From Actinoplanes liguriensis (lineage in GTDB: Bacteria; Actinomycetota; Actinomycetes; Mycobacteriales; Micromonosporaceae), in the NCBI GenBank assembly GCA_000715855.1, contig KL571271.1, positions 4,274 through 13,515 of the forward strand: a DNA stretch of 9,242 nt, read 5' to 3'. This document shows positions 1-6,331 of the stretch, in pieces. The first letter of the stretch is position 1. Each line of letters opens with the position of its first letter. Both the position numbers and the translations under genes were made by a program. Under the pieces are notes generated by a model, which ran no database searches, was not told where the DNA came from, and was given only the letters and a program-made list of their open reading frames with translations.

Positions 1-18
1 GATGTGTATAAGAGACAG
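1..18. other. Sequencing adapter remnant (Tn5/Nextera mosaic end)
   Basis: The first 18 bases, GATGTGTATAAGAGACAG, equal the 19-bp Tn5 mosaic-end adapter used in Nextera libraries, minus its first A. Read on the minus strand, the permease gene runs in frame in good family sequence (the EAA loop) up to base 19 and is then interrupted by the adapter. This is untrimmed library sequence at a contig end, not genomic DNA and not a natural transposon. Confidence 0.96.
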
Positions 19-611
19 AGCGTGCGCCACTCGCCGCAGCCGTCGACCCGGGCCGCGTCCAGGTACTCGCCCGGAATCGTGAGCAGGAACTGGCGCAGCA
101 GGAAGATGCAGAACGCGTCACCGAACAGGGCCGGGATGATCAGCGGCCACAGCGAGCCGGTCAGGCCGTAGCGGGCCCACATCAGGTAGAGCGGGACCGT
201 CACCACCTGCGGCGGCAGCATCATCACGCAGATCACCAGGAGGAAGAGCGCATTGCGTCCGCGGAATTTCAACTTCGCGAGCGCGTACGCCGCGGGCACG
301 CTCGACAGCAGCGTCAGCACCGTGGCGGAGACCGCGTAGATGACCGTGTTGAGCAGGTAGTGCGGCATCGGGGTGGCCTGGAAGACCCGCAGGTAGTTCT
401 CCGGGTGCCAGGAGTTCGGCCAGTAGTCGCTGGTCAGCGCCTGGTCGCTGGTCATCAGCGAGAGCAGCACGAGGTAGGCGACCGGCGTGATGAACATGAT
501 CGCCAGCACGATCGCGATGCTGTGCCGGGCGATCCAGACGAGCACATTCTGCCGCCGTACGTGTTTGTCCACCTGCGGTGCGATCGCAGGCCGCTCCAGA
601 AGCAGTGTCAC
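19..611 (-). CDS. Carbohydrate ABC transporter permease, MalG-like (3' part missing)
   Basis: This is the second inner-membrane permease of a CUT1-type sugar importer; it would pair with the MalF-like permease encoded just upstream. I read 197 complete codons from a GTG at 611. That start overlaps the TGA of the preceding gene (GTGA) and has GGAGGA a few bases upstream, so translation is probably coupled. After a short basic cytoplasmic N-terminus (about residues 1-30), membrane segments are visible near residues 33-53, 85-110, 121-141 and 153-174. The cytoplasmic EAA loop that contacts the ATPase begins at about residue 182 (EYLDAARVDGCGEW). The gene is cut inside this loop by the contig end, so the last third (two membrane segments) is missing. 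The substrate is inferred from the neighbouring chitosanase to be chitosan oligosaccharides. By position it matches csnG of the Streptomyces csnR-K operon, but orthology was not tested. Confidence 0.9.
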
Positions 612-1534
612 TGTTCCTCCCCGGAGAACGCCTTCGCGCGGCGCAGCAGAATGACGGTGACCGCGAGCGCGACCACGAAGAGCGCAATGGCCAGGGCGTT
701 CGCGTAGCCGAGCGCGTTGTAGCGGAATCCGACGGTGTAGAGCCAGAGCGGGTAGGTGAACGTGGAGCCCTCCGGATAGCCGAAGGACTGCGAGATTCCG
801 GCGCCGACGGTGGCCTGCCCGCTGGCGATCGAGCCGGCCACCGCCGCCTGGTCGAAGTACTGCAGGGTGTAGATGACGCCGGTGACCGCCGCGAACAGGA
901 TCACCGGGCGGATCGACGGCAGTGTGATCGACCGGAATTTGTGCCAGGCGTTCGCGCCGTCCAGCGACGCGGCCTCGTAGAGGCTCTCCGGGACGCCCAG
1001 CACCCCCGCCAGGAAGATGATCATCAGGTCGCCGCAGGCCCAGAGGCCGAGCAGGACCAGTGACGGCTTCGCCCAGGCCGGAGAGTTGAACCAGAGCGGG
1101 CCGTCGATGCCGATCTTCTCCAGCAGGTGGTTCACCGGGCCGGTGCCCGGCTTGAGCAGGTAGACGAACGCGATGGTGGCGGCCACCGACGGGACCAGCG
1201 ACGGCAGGTAGAGGATCGTCCGGAAGAAGCCGGCGCCCCGCTTGAGCTGCGCGAGCAGCATCGCCAGCCCGATCGCGAAGACGATCCGCACCGGGACGAA
1301 GACCGCCACCATCCACAGGGTGTTGCGGATCGCCTGGAGCAGGAACGGGTCGTCCGCCATCTGCCGGTAGTTGTTCAGCCCCACCCACTGCGGCACGGAG
1401 ACCAGGTCGAACTTCGTGAAGGAGAAGTAGACCGCCGAGATCAGGGGGTAGAGGAAGAACACCGCGATGCCGATGAGCGCGGGCGCCAGGAAGGAGAACG
1501 TGGTGAGGCCCCGGCGGAGGCGAACGCCGTCCAT
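608..1534 (-). CDS. Carbohydrate ABC transporter permease, MalF-like
   Basis: This 308-residue membrane protein is the first permease of a CUT1-type sugar importer. Six hydrophobic segments are visible, at about residues 12-34, 72-95, 105-127, 158-180, 208-230 and 277-298. The family's cytoplasmic EAA loop lies at about 186-206 (YEAASLDGANAWHKF, then the TLP step), the site that docks the nucleotide-binding subunit. Length is normal for the family. The ATG at 1534 lies 3 bp after the TGA of the binding-protein gene, with only a weak GGGCGG upstream, so translation is probably coupled. The 3' end overlaps the GTG of the next permease. No ATPase gene is in the window; such systems often use a shared MsiK-type ATPase encoded elsewhere (family knowledge). 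Chitosan-oligosaccharide uptake is inferred from the locus; by position the gene is csnF-like. Confidence 0.93.
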   Translation of the reverse strand: MDGVRLRRGLTTFSFLAPALIGIAVFFLYPLISAVYFSFTKFDLVSVPQWVGLNNYRQMADDPFLLQAIRNTLWMVAVFVPVRIVFAIGLAMLLAQLKRGAGFFRTILYLPSLVPSVAATIAFVYLLKPGTGPVNHLLEKIGIDGPLWFNSPAWAKPSLVLLGLWACGDLMIIFLAGVLGVPESLYEAASLDGANAWHKFRSITLPSIRPVILFAAVTGVIYTLQYFDQAAVAGSIASGQATVGAGISQSFGYPEGSTFTYPLWLYTVGFRYNALGYANALAIALFVVALAVTVILLRRAKAFSGEEQ

Positions 1535-1537
1535 GGC

Positions 1538-2854
1538 TCAGCCGCCCAGCGTCATGACGCTGTTGATCTGCTTGTCCGCGTCGGCCAGCCCGCCGTTCAG
1601 GTCGGCCACCTTGCCGGACTGGTACTTGATCAGGAACTGCTGGAACGTCTCCTGATAGGCCGGGCCGGACGCGGTCGGTGGCGAGGTCAGCGAGTTCGGG
1701 TTGTTGAAGATGTCGATGAACGCCTTGAAGTCCGGGTCCGCGTTCAACGCCGGGTCGGCGATCGACTTCGTCGTGGTCGGCACGTTCTTGATCAGCCCGG
1801 CGAGCTTGGTGACCGCCACGTCATCGGTGGTCAGGTACTTGATCAGCTCCCAGGCCGCCTCGGGGTTCTTGGCGTTCTTGGAGATGCCGACGATGTTGCC
1901 TGTCACGTAGCCACCGCCGTAGCGGGACGGGTCGCTGGTCGGGAAGGGCGCCACGCCGTACTTCAAATCCGGGGTCTGGTCCTTGAGGAACGCGAGGCGG
2001 TACTCGGCGTCGACGTTGATCGCGACCTGGCCCTTCTGGAAGGCGTTGTCGGCGCTGAACTCGTCGCCGAGGCTCGCCTTGAACTTGGTCAGGTTGTCGT
2101 AGCCGTACCAGTCGACCAGGTCTTTCTGCCAGGTGAGCAGGGTCTTCCAGTTCGCGTCGGTGCCGACCGCGCTCTTGCCGTCCGCGGTCAGCCACTTGGC
2201 GCCGGTCGCCGGGGCGAGGTGCGCGGCGGCGTTCTCGTAGAAGTCGAACAGCGGCAGGAAGCCGACCCGCTTGAGCGAGCCGTCGGCGTTCTTGACGGTG
2301 AGTTTCTTCGCGTCCGCGGTGAGCTCGTCGAGGGTCTTCGGCGGCCCGGCGATGCCGGCCTTGGCGAACAGGTCCTTGTTGTAGAACATGCCGTACGCGT
2401 CGGCGAGGAACGGCATCGCACAGCGCTTGCCCTGGAACTCGGTGTACGACCGGACCGTCGCGTTGAGCTGACTGACATCGACCTTGTCCCGGTCGAGGTA
2501 CGGCTTCAGGTCCACCCACGCCCCGGAGGAGCAGAACTTGCCGACGATGTCGGTGGAGTAGGAGAGCCCGACGTCCGGTCCGTTGCCGGCGCCGATCGCC
2601 TGGGTGACCTTGGAGTCGTCCTGCCCGGACTTGACGGTCACCTTGATGTTCGGGTGGCTGGTCTCGAAGTCCTTGACCACCTGGTCGATGGCCGCGGCCT
2701 CGCGCTCGGTGAAGAAGTGCCAGAGCTCGACGGTGCCGGAGACCTGCGTACCGGGGTCGGCGATCTTGTTCTCTTTGGGGGCGGGAGTGCAGGCGGTCGT
2801 CAGCAGAACGGTGGCGGTCAGGGCGAAAAGGGCATGAGGTAGCCGTTTGTTCAC
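1538..2854 (-). CDS. Extracellular sugar-binding lipoprotein of ABC transporter (SBP family 1)
   Basis: This 438-residue solute-binding protein would capture oligosaccharides outside the cell and deliver them to the two permeases encoded downstream. It has a short basic N-terminus (MNKRLPH), a hydrophobic stretch at about 8-18 and a lipobox-like TTAC with the lipidated cysteine at residue 22. The lipobox is slightly atypical, with Thr rather than Leu at -3 and Leu at -4. The mature part begins with a Pro/Lys-rich tether and then the typical start of family 1 binding proteins (GTVELWHFFTEREAAAID). The GTG at 2854 was chosen because it gives a complete signal peptide and has GAGAGG about 7 bp upstream. 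The gene follows the ROK regulator by 17 bp with no room for a promoter, so they should be co-transcribed. In the Streptomyces csn operon this position is csnE. The ligand (glucosamine oligomers) is inferred only from context. Confidence 0.93.
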   Translation of the reverse strand: MNKRLPHALFALTATVLLTTACTPAPKENKIADPGTQVSGTVELWHFFTEREAAAIDQVVKDFETSHPNIKVTVKSGQDDSKVTQAIGAGNGPDVGLSYSTDIVGKFCSSGAWVDLKPYLDRDKVDVSQLNATVRSYTEFQGKRCAMPFLADAYGMFYNKDLFAKAGIAGPPKTLDELTADAKKLTVKNADGSLKRVGFLPLFDFYENAAAHLAPATGAKWLTADGKSAVGTDANWKTLLTWQKDLVDWYGYDNLTKFKASLGDEFSADNAFQKGQVAINVDAEYRLAFLKDQTPDLKYGVAPFPTSDPSRYGGGYVTGNIVGISKNAKNPEAAWELIKYLTTDDVAVTKLAGLIKNVPTTTKSIADPALNADPDFKAFIDIFNNPNSLTSPPTASGPAYQETFQQFLIKYQSGKVADLNGGLADADKQINSVMTLGG

Positions 2855-2871
2855 TGTGGGCCTCTCGATAT

Positions 2872-4041
2872 CTAGCTGTCGCGAATGGCGGTGATGAGCG
2901 CTTCACGGACCGCGGCCAGCCCGGCGTCCAAGCCGCCGAGCAGGACCGCGTCGTCGTTGAGGGAGGTGGCGGCGATCGTGCACTCCAGCGGCGCGGCGCG
3001 CCGGAAGGCGGCGTTCACGGCGGCGAGCAGCGCCTCACCGCCGGCCTGCGCGGTCGGGCCGGCGAGCACGACCAGGGACGGATCGAGGACCGCGACCACG
3101 GCGGCCAGCGCGACCACGATCCGGTCGGCCAGGGTGGCGAGGAACTCGGGGTGGCCCGCGCCGTTCGCGACCAGCTCGGCCGGGGTGTCGCCGGTGATCC
3201 CGTGGTCGCGGGCCAGCTCCTTGATCGCGCCACCGCCGAAGAGGTCCTGCAGGTCGGCCTGGCGGTGGCTGGAGTCCGGTGAGTAGAGCGGCATGTAGCC
3301 GATCTCGCCGGCACTCCCCCGGGCGCCGCGTAGCAGCACCCCGTTGATGTCGATGGCCAGACCGAGACCGTCCTGCCCGATCCAGAGCAGCGCGAAGTTC
3401 TCCGCGTCGCGGGCGGCGCCACGCTTGCGCTCGGCCGCCGCGGCCAGGTTGACGTCGTTGTCGATGCCGAGATCGATGCCGACCGCCGCGGCGATCGCCG
3501 GGACCAGGCCGGGCCGGGCGAATCCGGGAACGTCGACGAGGCGGACGGTCTCGTTCTTCGGGTCGTAGGCGCCGGGCACGCTGAGCTGCACGTACCGGAT
3601 CCGCTCGGCGGGGACTCCGGCCTGCTCGCCGAGCCGGGCGATCACGTCGGTCACCGCGGCCACCGGGTCGGTGGCGACGAAGTCGACGCGGGATTCGAAC
3701 CGGGCCCGGAGCGTTCCGGTCAGGTCGCAGAGCGCCGCGGCGACCGACGGGGTGCCGCTGGTGCCGACGTCGCGAACGGAGACGGCGGCCGTGTAGGCCG
3801 CGTCCGGGTTGGCCGAGTAGATCTCCGCGTTCGGACCCGGGCGGCCGCTGTCGTGCCCGACGACATTGACGAGCCCCGCCTCGGTCAGCCGGCGCAGAAC
3901 CTCGGAGATCGTCGGCGTGGAGAGCGCGGTCAGCCGGCGCAGATCGGCCCGCGTGAGCCTGCCCGGGTCGAGCAGGTGCGCGAGCGCCGCGCTCTCGTTC
4001 ATGGCGCGGAGCAGCTTGGACGAGCCGGCGAGACGCGTCAT
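2872..4041 (-). CDS. ROK-family transcriptional repressor, CsnR-like
   Basis: This 389-residue protein has an N-terminal winged helix-turn-helix (about residues 12-65; recognition region LSTPTISEVLRRLTEAGLV at 40-58) joined to a ROK sugar-binding domain (about 83-385). The ROK motifs GIDNDVN (192-198, with the Asp that acts as catalytic base in ROK kinases) and GEIGY (245-249) are present. The usual CxCGxxGCxE zinc site after GEIG is absent and the expected His is Tyr249. This points to a sugar-sensing regulator rather than an active kinase. The ATG at 4041 has GGGAG 5 bp upstream. It is the first gene of the transporter operon and divergent from the chitosanase, the arrangement expected of a repressor that responds to chitosan oligosaccharides. 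CsnR of Streptomyces is a ROK repressor of chitosanase and transporter genes; identity with it rests on synteny, not on an alignment. Confidence 0.9.
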   Translation of the reverse strand: MTRLAGSSKLLRAMNESAALAHLLDPGRLTRADLRRLTALSTPTISEVLRRLTEAGLVNVVGHDSGRPGPNAEIYSANPDAAYTAAVSVRDVGTSGTPSVAAALCDLTGTLRARFESRVDFVATDPVAAVTDVIARLGEQAGVPAERIRYVQLSVPGAYDPKNETVRLVDVPGFARPGLVPAIAAAVGIDLGIDNDVNLAAAAERKRGAARDAENFALLWIGQDGLGLAIDINGVLLRGARGSAGEIGYMPLYSPDSSHRQADLQDLFGGGAIKELARDHGITGDTPAELVANGAGHPEFLATLADRIVVALAAVVAVLDPSLVVLAGPTAQAGGEALLAAVNAAFRRAAPLECTIAATSLNDDAVLLGGLDAGLAAVREALITAIRDS

Positions 4042-4067
4042 CGGAGCTCCCGGGTGATTGGCAAAGT

Positions 4068-4080
4068 GTTTAACAGTTGG
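4068..4080. promoter_or_regulatory. Candidate ROK operator, copy 1
   Basis: The sequence GTTTAACAGTTGG contains TTAACAGT (4070-4077), repeated exactly at 4153-4160, and AGTTGG, the complement of the CCAACT found in the second copy. It covers the predicted transcription start of the ROK operon, so binding there would block that promoter. Operator function is inferred from the repeat and its position. Confidence 0.45.
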
Positions 4081-4083
4081 CTC

Positions 4084-4112
4084 ATCCTCAGACTCCCGTC
4101 GATCCCTGTCAA
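4084..4112 (-). promoter_or_regulatory. Predicted promoter of the ROK-transporter operon
   Basis: On the minus strand there is a perfect -35 TTGACA (4112-4107), a 17-bp spacer and a -10 GAGGAT (4089-4084; A2 and T6 of the TANNNT pattern kept). The start of transcription would fall near 4077, about 35 bp before the ATG at 4041. It is the only well-formed promoter upstream of the operon and would drive all four minus-strand genes. Confidence 0.6.
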
Positions 4113-4139
4113 GGGTCGAATCTTCGCTATCGACCAGGA

Positions 4140-4168
4140 TTGATAAACCAACTTAACAGTCGTAGAGT
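4140..4168 (+). promoter_or_regulatory. Predicted chitosanase promoter
   Basis: There is a -35 TTGATA (4140-4145), a 17-bp spacer and a -10 TAGAGT (4163-4168), a close match to the actinobacterial housekeeping consensus. Transcription would start near 4175 and give a leader of about 45 nt, rich in C and T, ending in the GAGGAG box (4210-4215) four bases before the ATG at 4220. Confidence 0.7.
4148..4160. promoter_or_regulatory. Candidate ROK operator, copy 2
   Basis: The sequence CCAACTTAACAGT lies wholly inside the spacer between the -35 and -10 boxes of the chitosanase promoter. It shares TTAACAGT and CCAACT (the complement of AGTTGG) with copy 1, in a different arrangement. A repressor bound here would exclude RNA polymerase. 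The two copies are 83 bp apart, on opposite sides of the divergent region. Confidence 0.45.
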
Positions 4169-4219
4169 CCCTCCCCAACGCGCGCGCCACCCCCTCTTCC
4201 CCCTCCCCTGAGGAGCGCC

Positions 4220-5434
4220 ATGAATCGCGTGAGGACAGTCGTCTACGCCACGTTGGGCCTGGTAGTACCGGGTGCCGCCCTCTTCTACGGGCTGCTCCCG
4301 GCCAGTGCCGCGACCGCCGGGCCGATCAAGGGCCTGGGCGGCAAGTGCATCGACGTCGCCAGTGCCTCCACCACCAACGGAACCGCCATTCAGCTGTACG
4401 ACTGCAACGGCAGCGCTGCCCAGCAGTGGACCGTCGGCAACACCGACGGCACGATCCGGTCGCTCGGCAAATGCCTCGACGTCACCGCCGCGTCGACCGC
4501 CAACGGCGCCAAGATCCAGCTGTACGACTGCAACGCCACCGGCGCGCAGAAATGGACGCCCAGCAACGGAACACTCATCAACTCCGGGTCCGGGAAGTGC
4601 CTGGACGTGACCGACAAGAGCACCGCCAACGGGGCGCGGCTGCAGATCTGGACCTGTGCCGGCGGCACGAACCAGACGTGGACGCTCCCCGGCGGCACGA
4701 CCACCCCGACCAGCGCCCCGACCAGCGCTTCCACGGGGAAGAACCTGGACGATCCGGCGAAGAAGGACGTCGCCATGCAGATCGTCTCGGCGGCCGAGAA
4801 CTCGTCGCTGGACTGGCGGGCGCAGTTCTCCTACATCGAGGACATCGGCGACGGGCGCGGCTACACGGCCGGCATCATCGGGTTCTGCTCCGGGACCGGT
4901 GACATGCTCGAGCTGGTCGAGGCGTACACCGCGACGAAACCGTCGAACGTGCTGGCCAAGTACCTGCCGGCGCTGCGGAGCGTGAACGGGACCGAGTCGC
5001 ACTCCGGGCTCGACCCGAACTTCACCAGGGACTGGAAGACCGCGGCGGCCGACCCGGTGTTCCAGGCCGCACAGGAGTCCGAGCGGGACCGGGTGTACTT
5101 CAACCCGTCGGTGCGGGACGGCAAGGCCGACGGGGTTCGCGCGCTCGGGCAGTTCGCGTACTACGACGCGGCGGTCGTGCACGGCTACGAGGGCATGCGG
5201 GCGATCCGTAGCCGCGCGCTCGCCAAGGCCAAGCCGCCGTCGCAGGGCGGGGACGAGCGGGCCTGGCTGAACGCGTTCCTGGACGAACGGATCGTGGAGA
5301 TGAAGAAGGAGGAGGCACACTCGGACGTGACCCGGATCGACACCGCCCAGCGGGTGTTCCTGAACAACGGGAACTTCGACCTGAACACGCCGCTGGACTT
5401 CAAGGTCTACGGCGACTCGTACCACATCGGCTGA
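4220..5434 (+). CDS. csn: Secreted chitosanase: ricin-type lectin domain plus GH46 catalytic domain
   Basis: This 404-residue exported enzyme hydrolyses beta-1,4 links in chitosan to glucosamine oligomers. A signal peptide is visible (basic MNRVR, hydrophobic core, cut near ASA at 28-30). Residues 33-156 form one beta-trefoil with three repeats, each with GKC(I/L)DV (41, 83, 125) followed by QxW or a close variant (QQW 68-70, QKW 110-112, QTW 152-154). A Thr/Pro/Ser linker follows (157-174). Residues 175-404 are a GH46 domain very like Streptomyces sp. N174 chitosanase. The catalytic pair Glu22/Asp40 of that enzyme corresponds to Glu193 (SAAENSSLDW) and Asp211 (DIGDGRGYT), and Thr45 to Thr216. 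FCSGTGDMLELV, HSGL and RALGQFAYYDA are also kept. The GAGGAG box supports the ATG at 4220. It is divergent from the ROK-transporter operon and probably controlled by the ROK protein. Function is very secure; the lectin's ligand is unknown. Confidence 0.97.
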   Translation: MNRVRTVVYATLGLVVPGAALFYGLLPASAATAGPIKGLGGKCIDVASASTTNGTAIQLYDCNGSAAQQWTVGNTDGTIRSLGKCLDVTAASTANGAKIQLYDCNATGAQKWTPSNGTLINSGSGKCLDVTDKSTANGARLQIWTCAGGTNQTWTLPGGTTTPTSAPTSASTGKNLDDPAKKDVAMQIVSAAENSSLDWRAQFSYIEDIGDGRGYTAGIIGFCSGTGDMLELVEAYTATKPSNVLAKYLPALRSVNGTESHSGLDPNFTRDWKTAAADPVFQAAQESERDRVYFNPSVRDGKADGVRALGQFAYYDAAVVHGYEGMRAIRSRALAKAKPPSQGGDERAWLNAFLDERIVEMKKEEAHSDVTRIDTAQRVFLNNGNFDLNTPLDFKVYGDSYHIG

Positions 5435-5441
5435 CCCGGCG

Positions 5442-5475
5442 GAGCCGCCCGGAGCCACGGGGGTCCGGGCGGCTC
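5442..5475 (+). terminator. Intrinsic terminator of the chitosanase gene
   Basis: A perfect 12-bp G+C-rich stem (GAGCCGCCCGGA at 5442-5453 with TCCGGGCGGCTC at 5464-5475) encloses a 10-nt loop and begins 7 bp after the stop codon. Only a short T run (5484-5487) follows, which is common in high-G+C actinomycetes. It may also slow transcription arriving from the convergent TetR gene. Confidence 0.85.
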
Positions 5476-5519
5476 ACCCGCAGTTTTGTGAATGCGTATT
5501 CGCACCGCGATCAGCTTCC

Positions 5520-5570
5520 CGGAACGGCGATCCCCGGTCCGGGGCGGGGGCGTTGGACGCCGAGGTTCCG
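5520..5570. other. Imperfect hairpin between the convergent genes
   Basis: CGGAACGGCG (5520-5529) can pair with CGCC (5558-5561) and GTTCCG (5565-5570), leaving a 3-nt bulge. A smaller CCCC/GGGG hairpin (5532-5544) sits inside. It lies beyond the 3' end of the minus-strand TetR gene and could end that transcript, but there is no T run and no other support. Confidence 0.25.
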
Positions 5571-5594
5571 CAAAAGCCGTTGCCCGGTTGTCCC

Positions 5595-5684
5595 TTGCGG
5601 CCGTCCGGGCCAGGTCCCTTGCGGTCGCCCGGGCCGTGTCCCTTGCTGCTGTCCGGGCCGTGTCCCTTGCTGCCGTCCGGGCCG
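5595..5684. repeat. 24-bp tandem repeat, about 3.75 copies
   Basis: Units begin with TTGC(G/T)G at 5595, 5619, 5643 and 5667 and follow the pattern TTGCKG-nYGYCCGGGCCRKGTCCC; the last is partial. The array starts 3 bp beyond the TetR stop codon and lies between convergent genes. The period is a multiple of three, so open frames run through it on both strands, but none has a plausible start, domain or ribosome site. It is probably non-coding and possibly variable in copy number between strains. Confidence 0.85.
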
Positions 5685-5687
5685 GCC

Positions 5688-6320
5688 TCAGAGCAGGCCG
5701 TCGAGGACCACGTGCAAGGCTCGGCCCAGGCGGGCCGGGAAGTCGACCCGGGAAGGGGCGAGCCTGGGGTCCAGAAGCGCCTCGGTCACCGGCGGCGCCG
5801 GGTTCGCGAACGGCCACAGGCCGGCGACCAGCAGGATCGTCATCGCGACGAACTCCCGCGCGGCCGGCTCGGTCAGTGCCGGGATGCGCTCGGTGAGCAT
5901 CGCGGCGAGCCGGGCCTGCAACGCGCTGTGGGCGAGCTTGAACTCGAGCACCGCCGACGCGGAGATGTTGCGCTCCAGCTCGGTGCCGAGCGCGCTCCAC
6001 AACTCGCAGACCAGCGGGCGCTGCGCCAGCGACTCCGCGAGCGACTCCGGCAGCCGATGTGAATCCAGATTCGCGGGCAGAACGTCCAGCCACTCCGACA
6101 CCGACTGGTTGAGCAGCGCGAAGAAGACCGCCTCCCGCGTCTCGAAGTAGCGCACCACGTTCGTCTTCGACAGCCCGACACGGCGGGCCAGCTCGCGCAG
6201 GCTGATCTCGCTCAACGGCATCTCGGCCAGCGACTCCGCCGCCACGCCGAGGATGGCGCGGCGGCGGGCCTCCCGCTGCTCGGGGCTGCGGGCACGCTGG
6301 AAGTCCAGGTCAGAGCTCAT
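5688..6320 (-). CDS. TetR-family transcriptional regulator
   Basis: This 210-residue protein has a TetR-type DNA-binding domain at about 15-65. The helix-turn-helix, about 39-60, reads ISLRELARRVGLSKTNVVRYFE, followed by the TREAVFFALL helix. The remaining 140 residues are alpha-helical and would form the ligand and dimer domain; the ligand is not predictable. The ATG at 6320 was chosen because it is 11 bp after the stop of the SDR gene and leaves a normal TetR N-terminus. A frame open further upstream only runs back through the SDR gene. No good ribosome site precedes it, so translation may depend on coupling to the SDR gene. The protein probably controls its own operon through the paired palindromes at 7204-7255, which is inference from position. 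The 24-bp repeat array starts immediately downstream. Confidence 0.92.
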   Translation of the reverse strand: MSSDLDFQRARSPEQREARRRAILGVAAESLAEMPLSEISLRELARRVGLSKTNVVRYFETREAVFFALLNQSVSEWLDVLPANLDSHRLPESLAESLAQRPLVCELWSALGTELERNISASAVLEFKLAHSALQARLAAMLTERIPALTEPAAREFVAMTILLVAGLWPFANPAPPVTEALLDPRLAPSRVDFPARLGRALHVVLDGLL

Positions 6321-6331
6321 CGCGCGACAGG

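Noticed and set aside
1..18. End of a natural Tn5-family transposon
   Set aside because: It is the engineered mosaic end exactly at the contig edge, with no target duplication or transposase gene.
1127..2842. A 571-codon plus-strand open frame
   Set aside because: It is antisense to the binding-protein and permease genes, which have clear family motifs, signal peptide and ribosome sites. Its translation is Arg/Val/Glu/Asp-rich with no domain.
4042..4219. DasR-type (dre) binding site in the divergent region
   Set aside because: I looked for a match to the ACTGGTCTAGACCAGT-like palindrome expected in chitin and glucosamine regulons and saw none.
4127..5458. A 443-codon minus-strand open frame
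   Set aside because: It lies opposite the chitosanase gene, whose catalytic residues and domain order are certain. It is an effect of G+C codon bias, and it would run through the chitosanase promoter and terminator.
5407..5687. Ala/Arg/Asp/Thr repeat peptide encoded by the 24-bp array
   Set aside because: It is only a continuation of a shadow frame of the TetR gene. The 24-bp period, a multiple of three, keeps frames open by chance.
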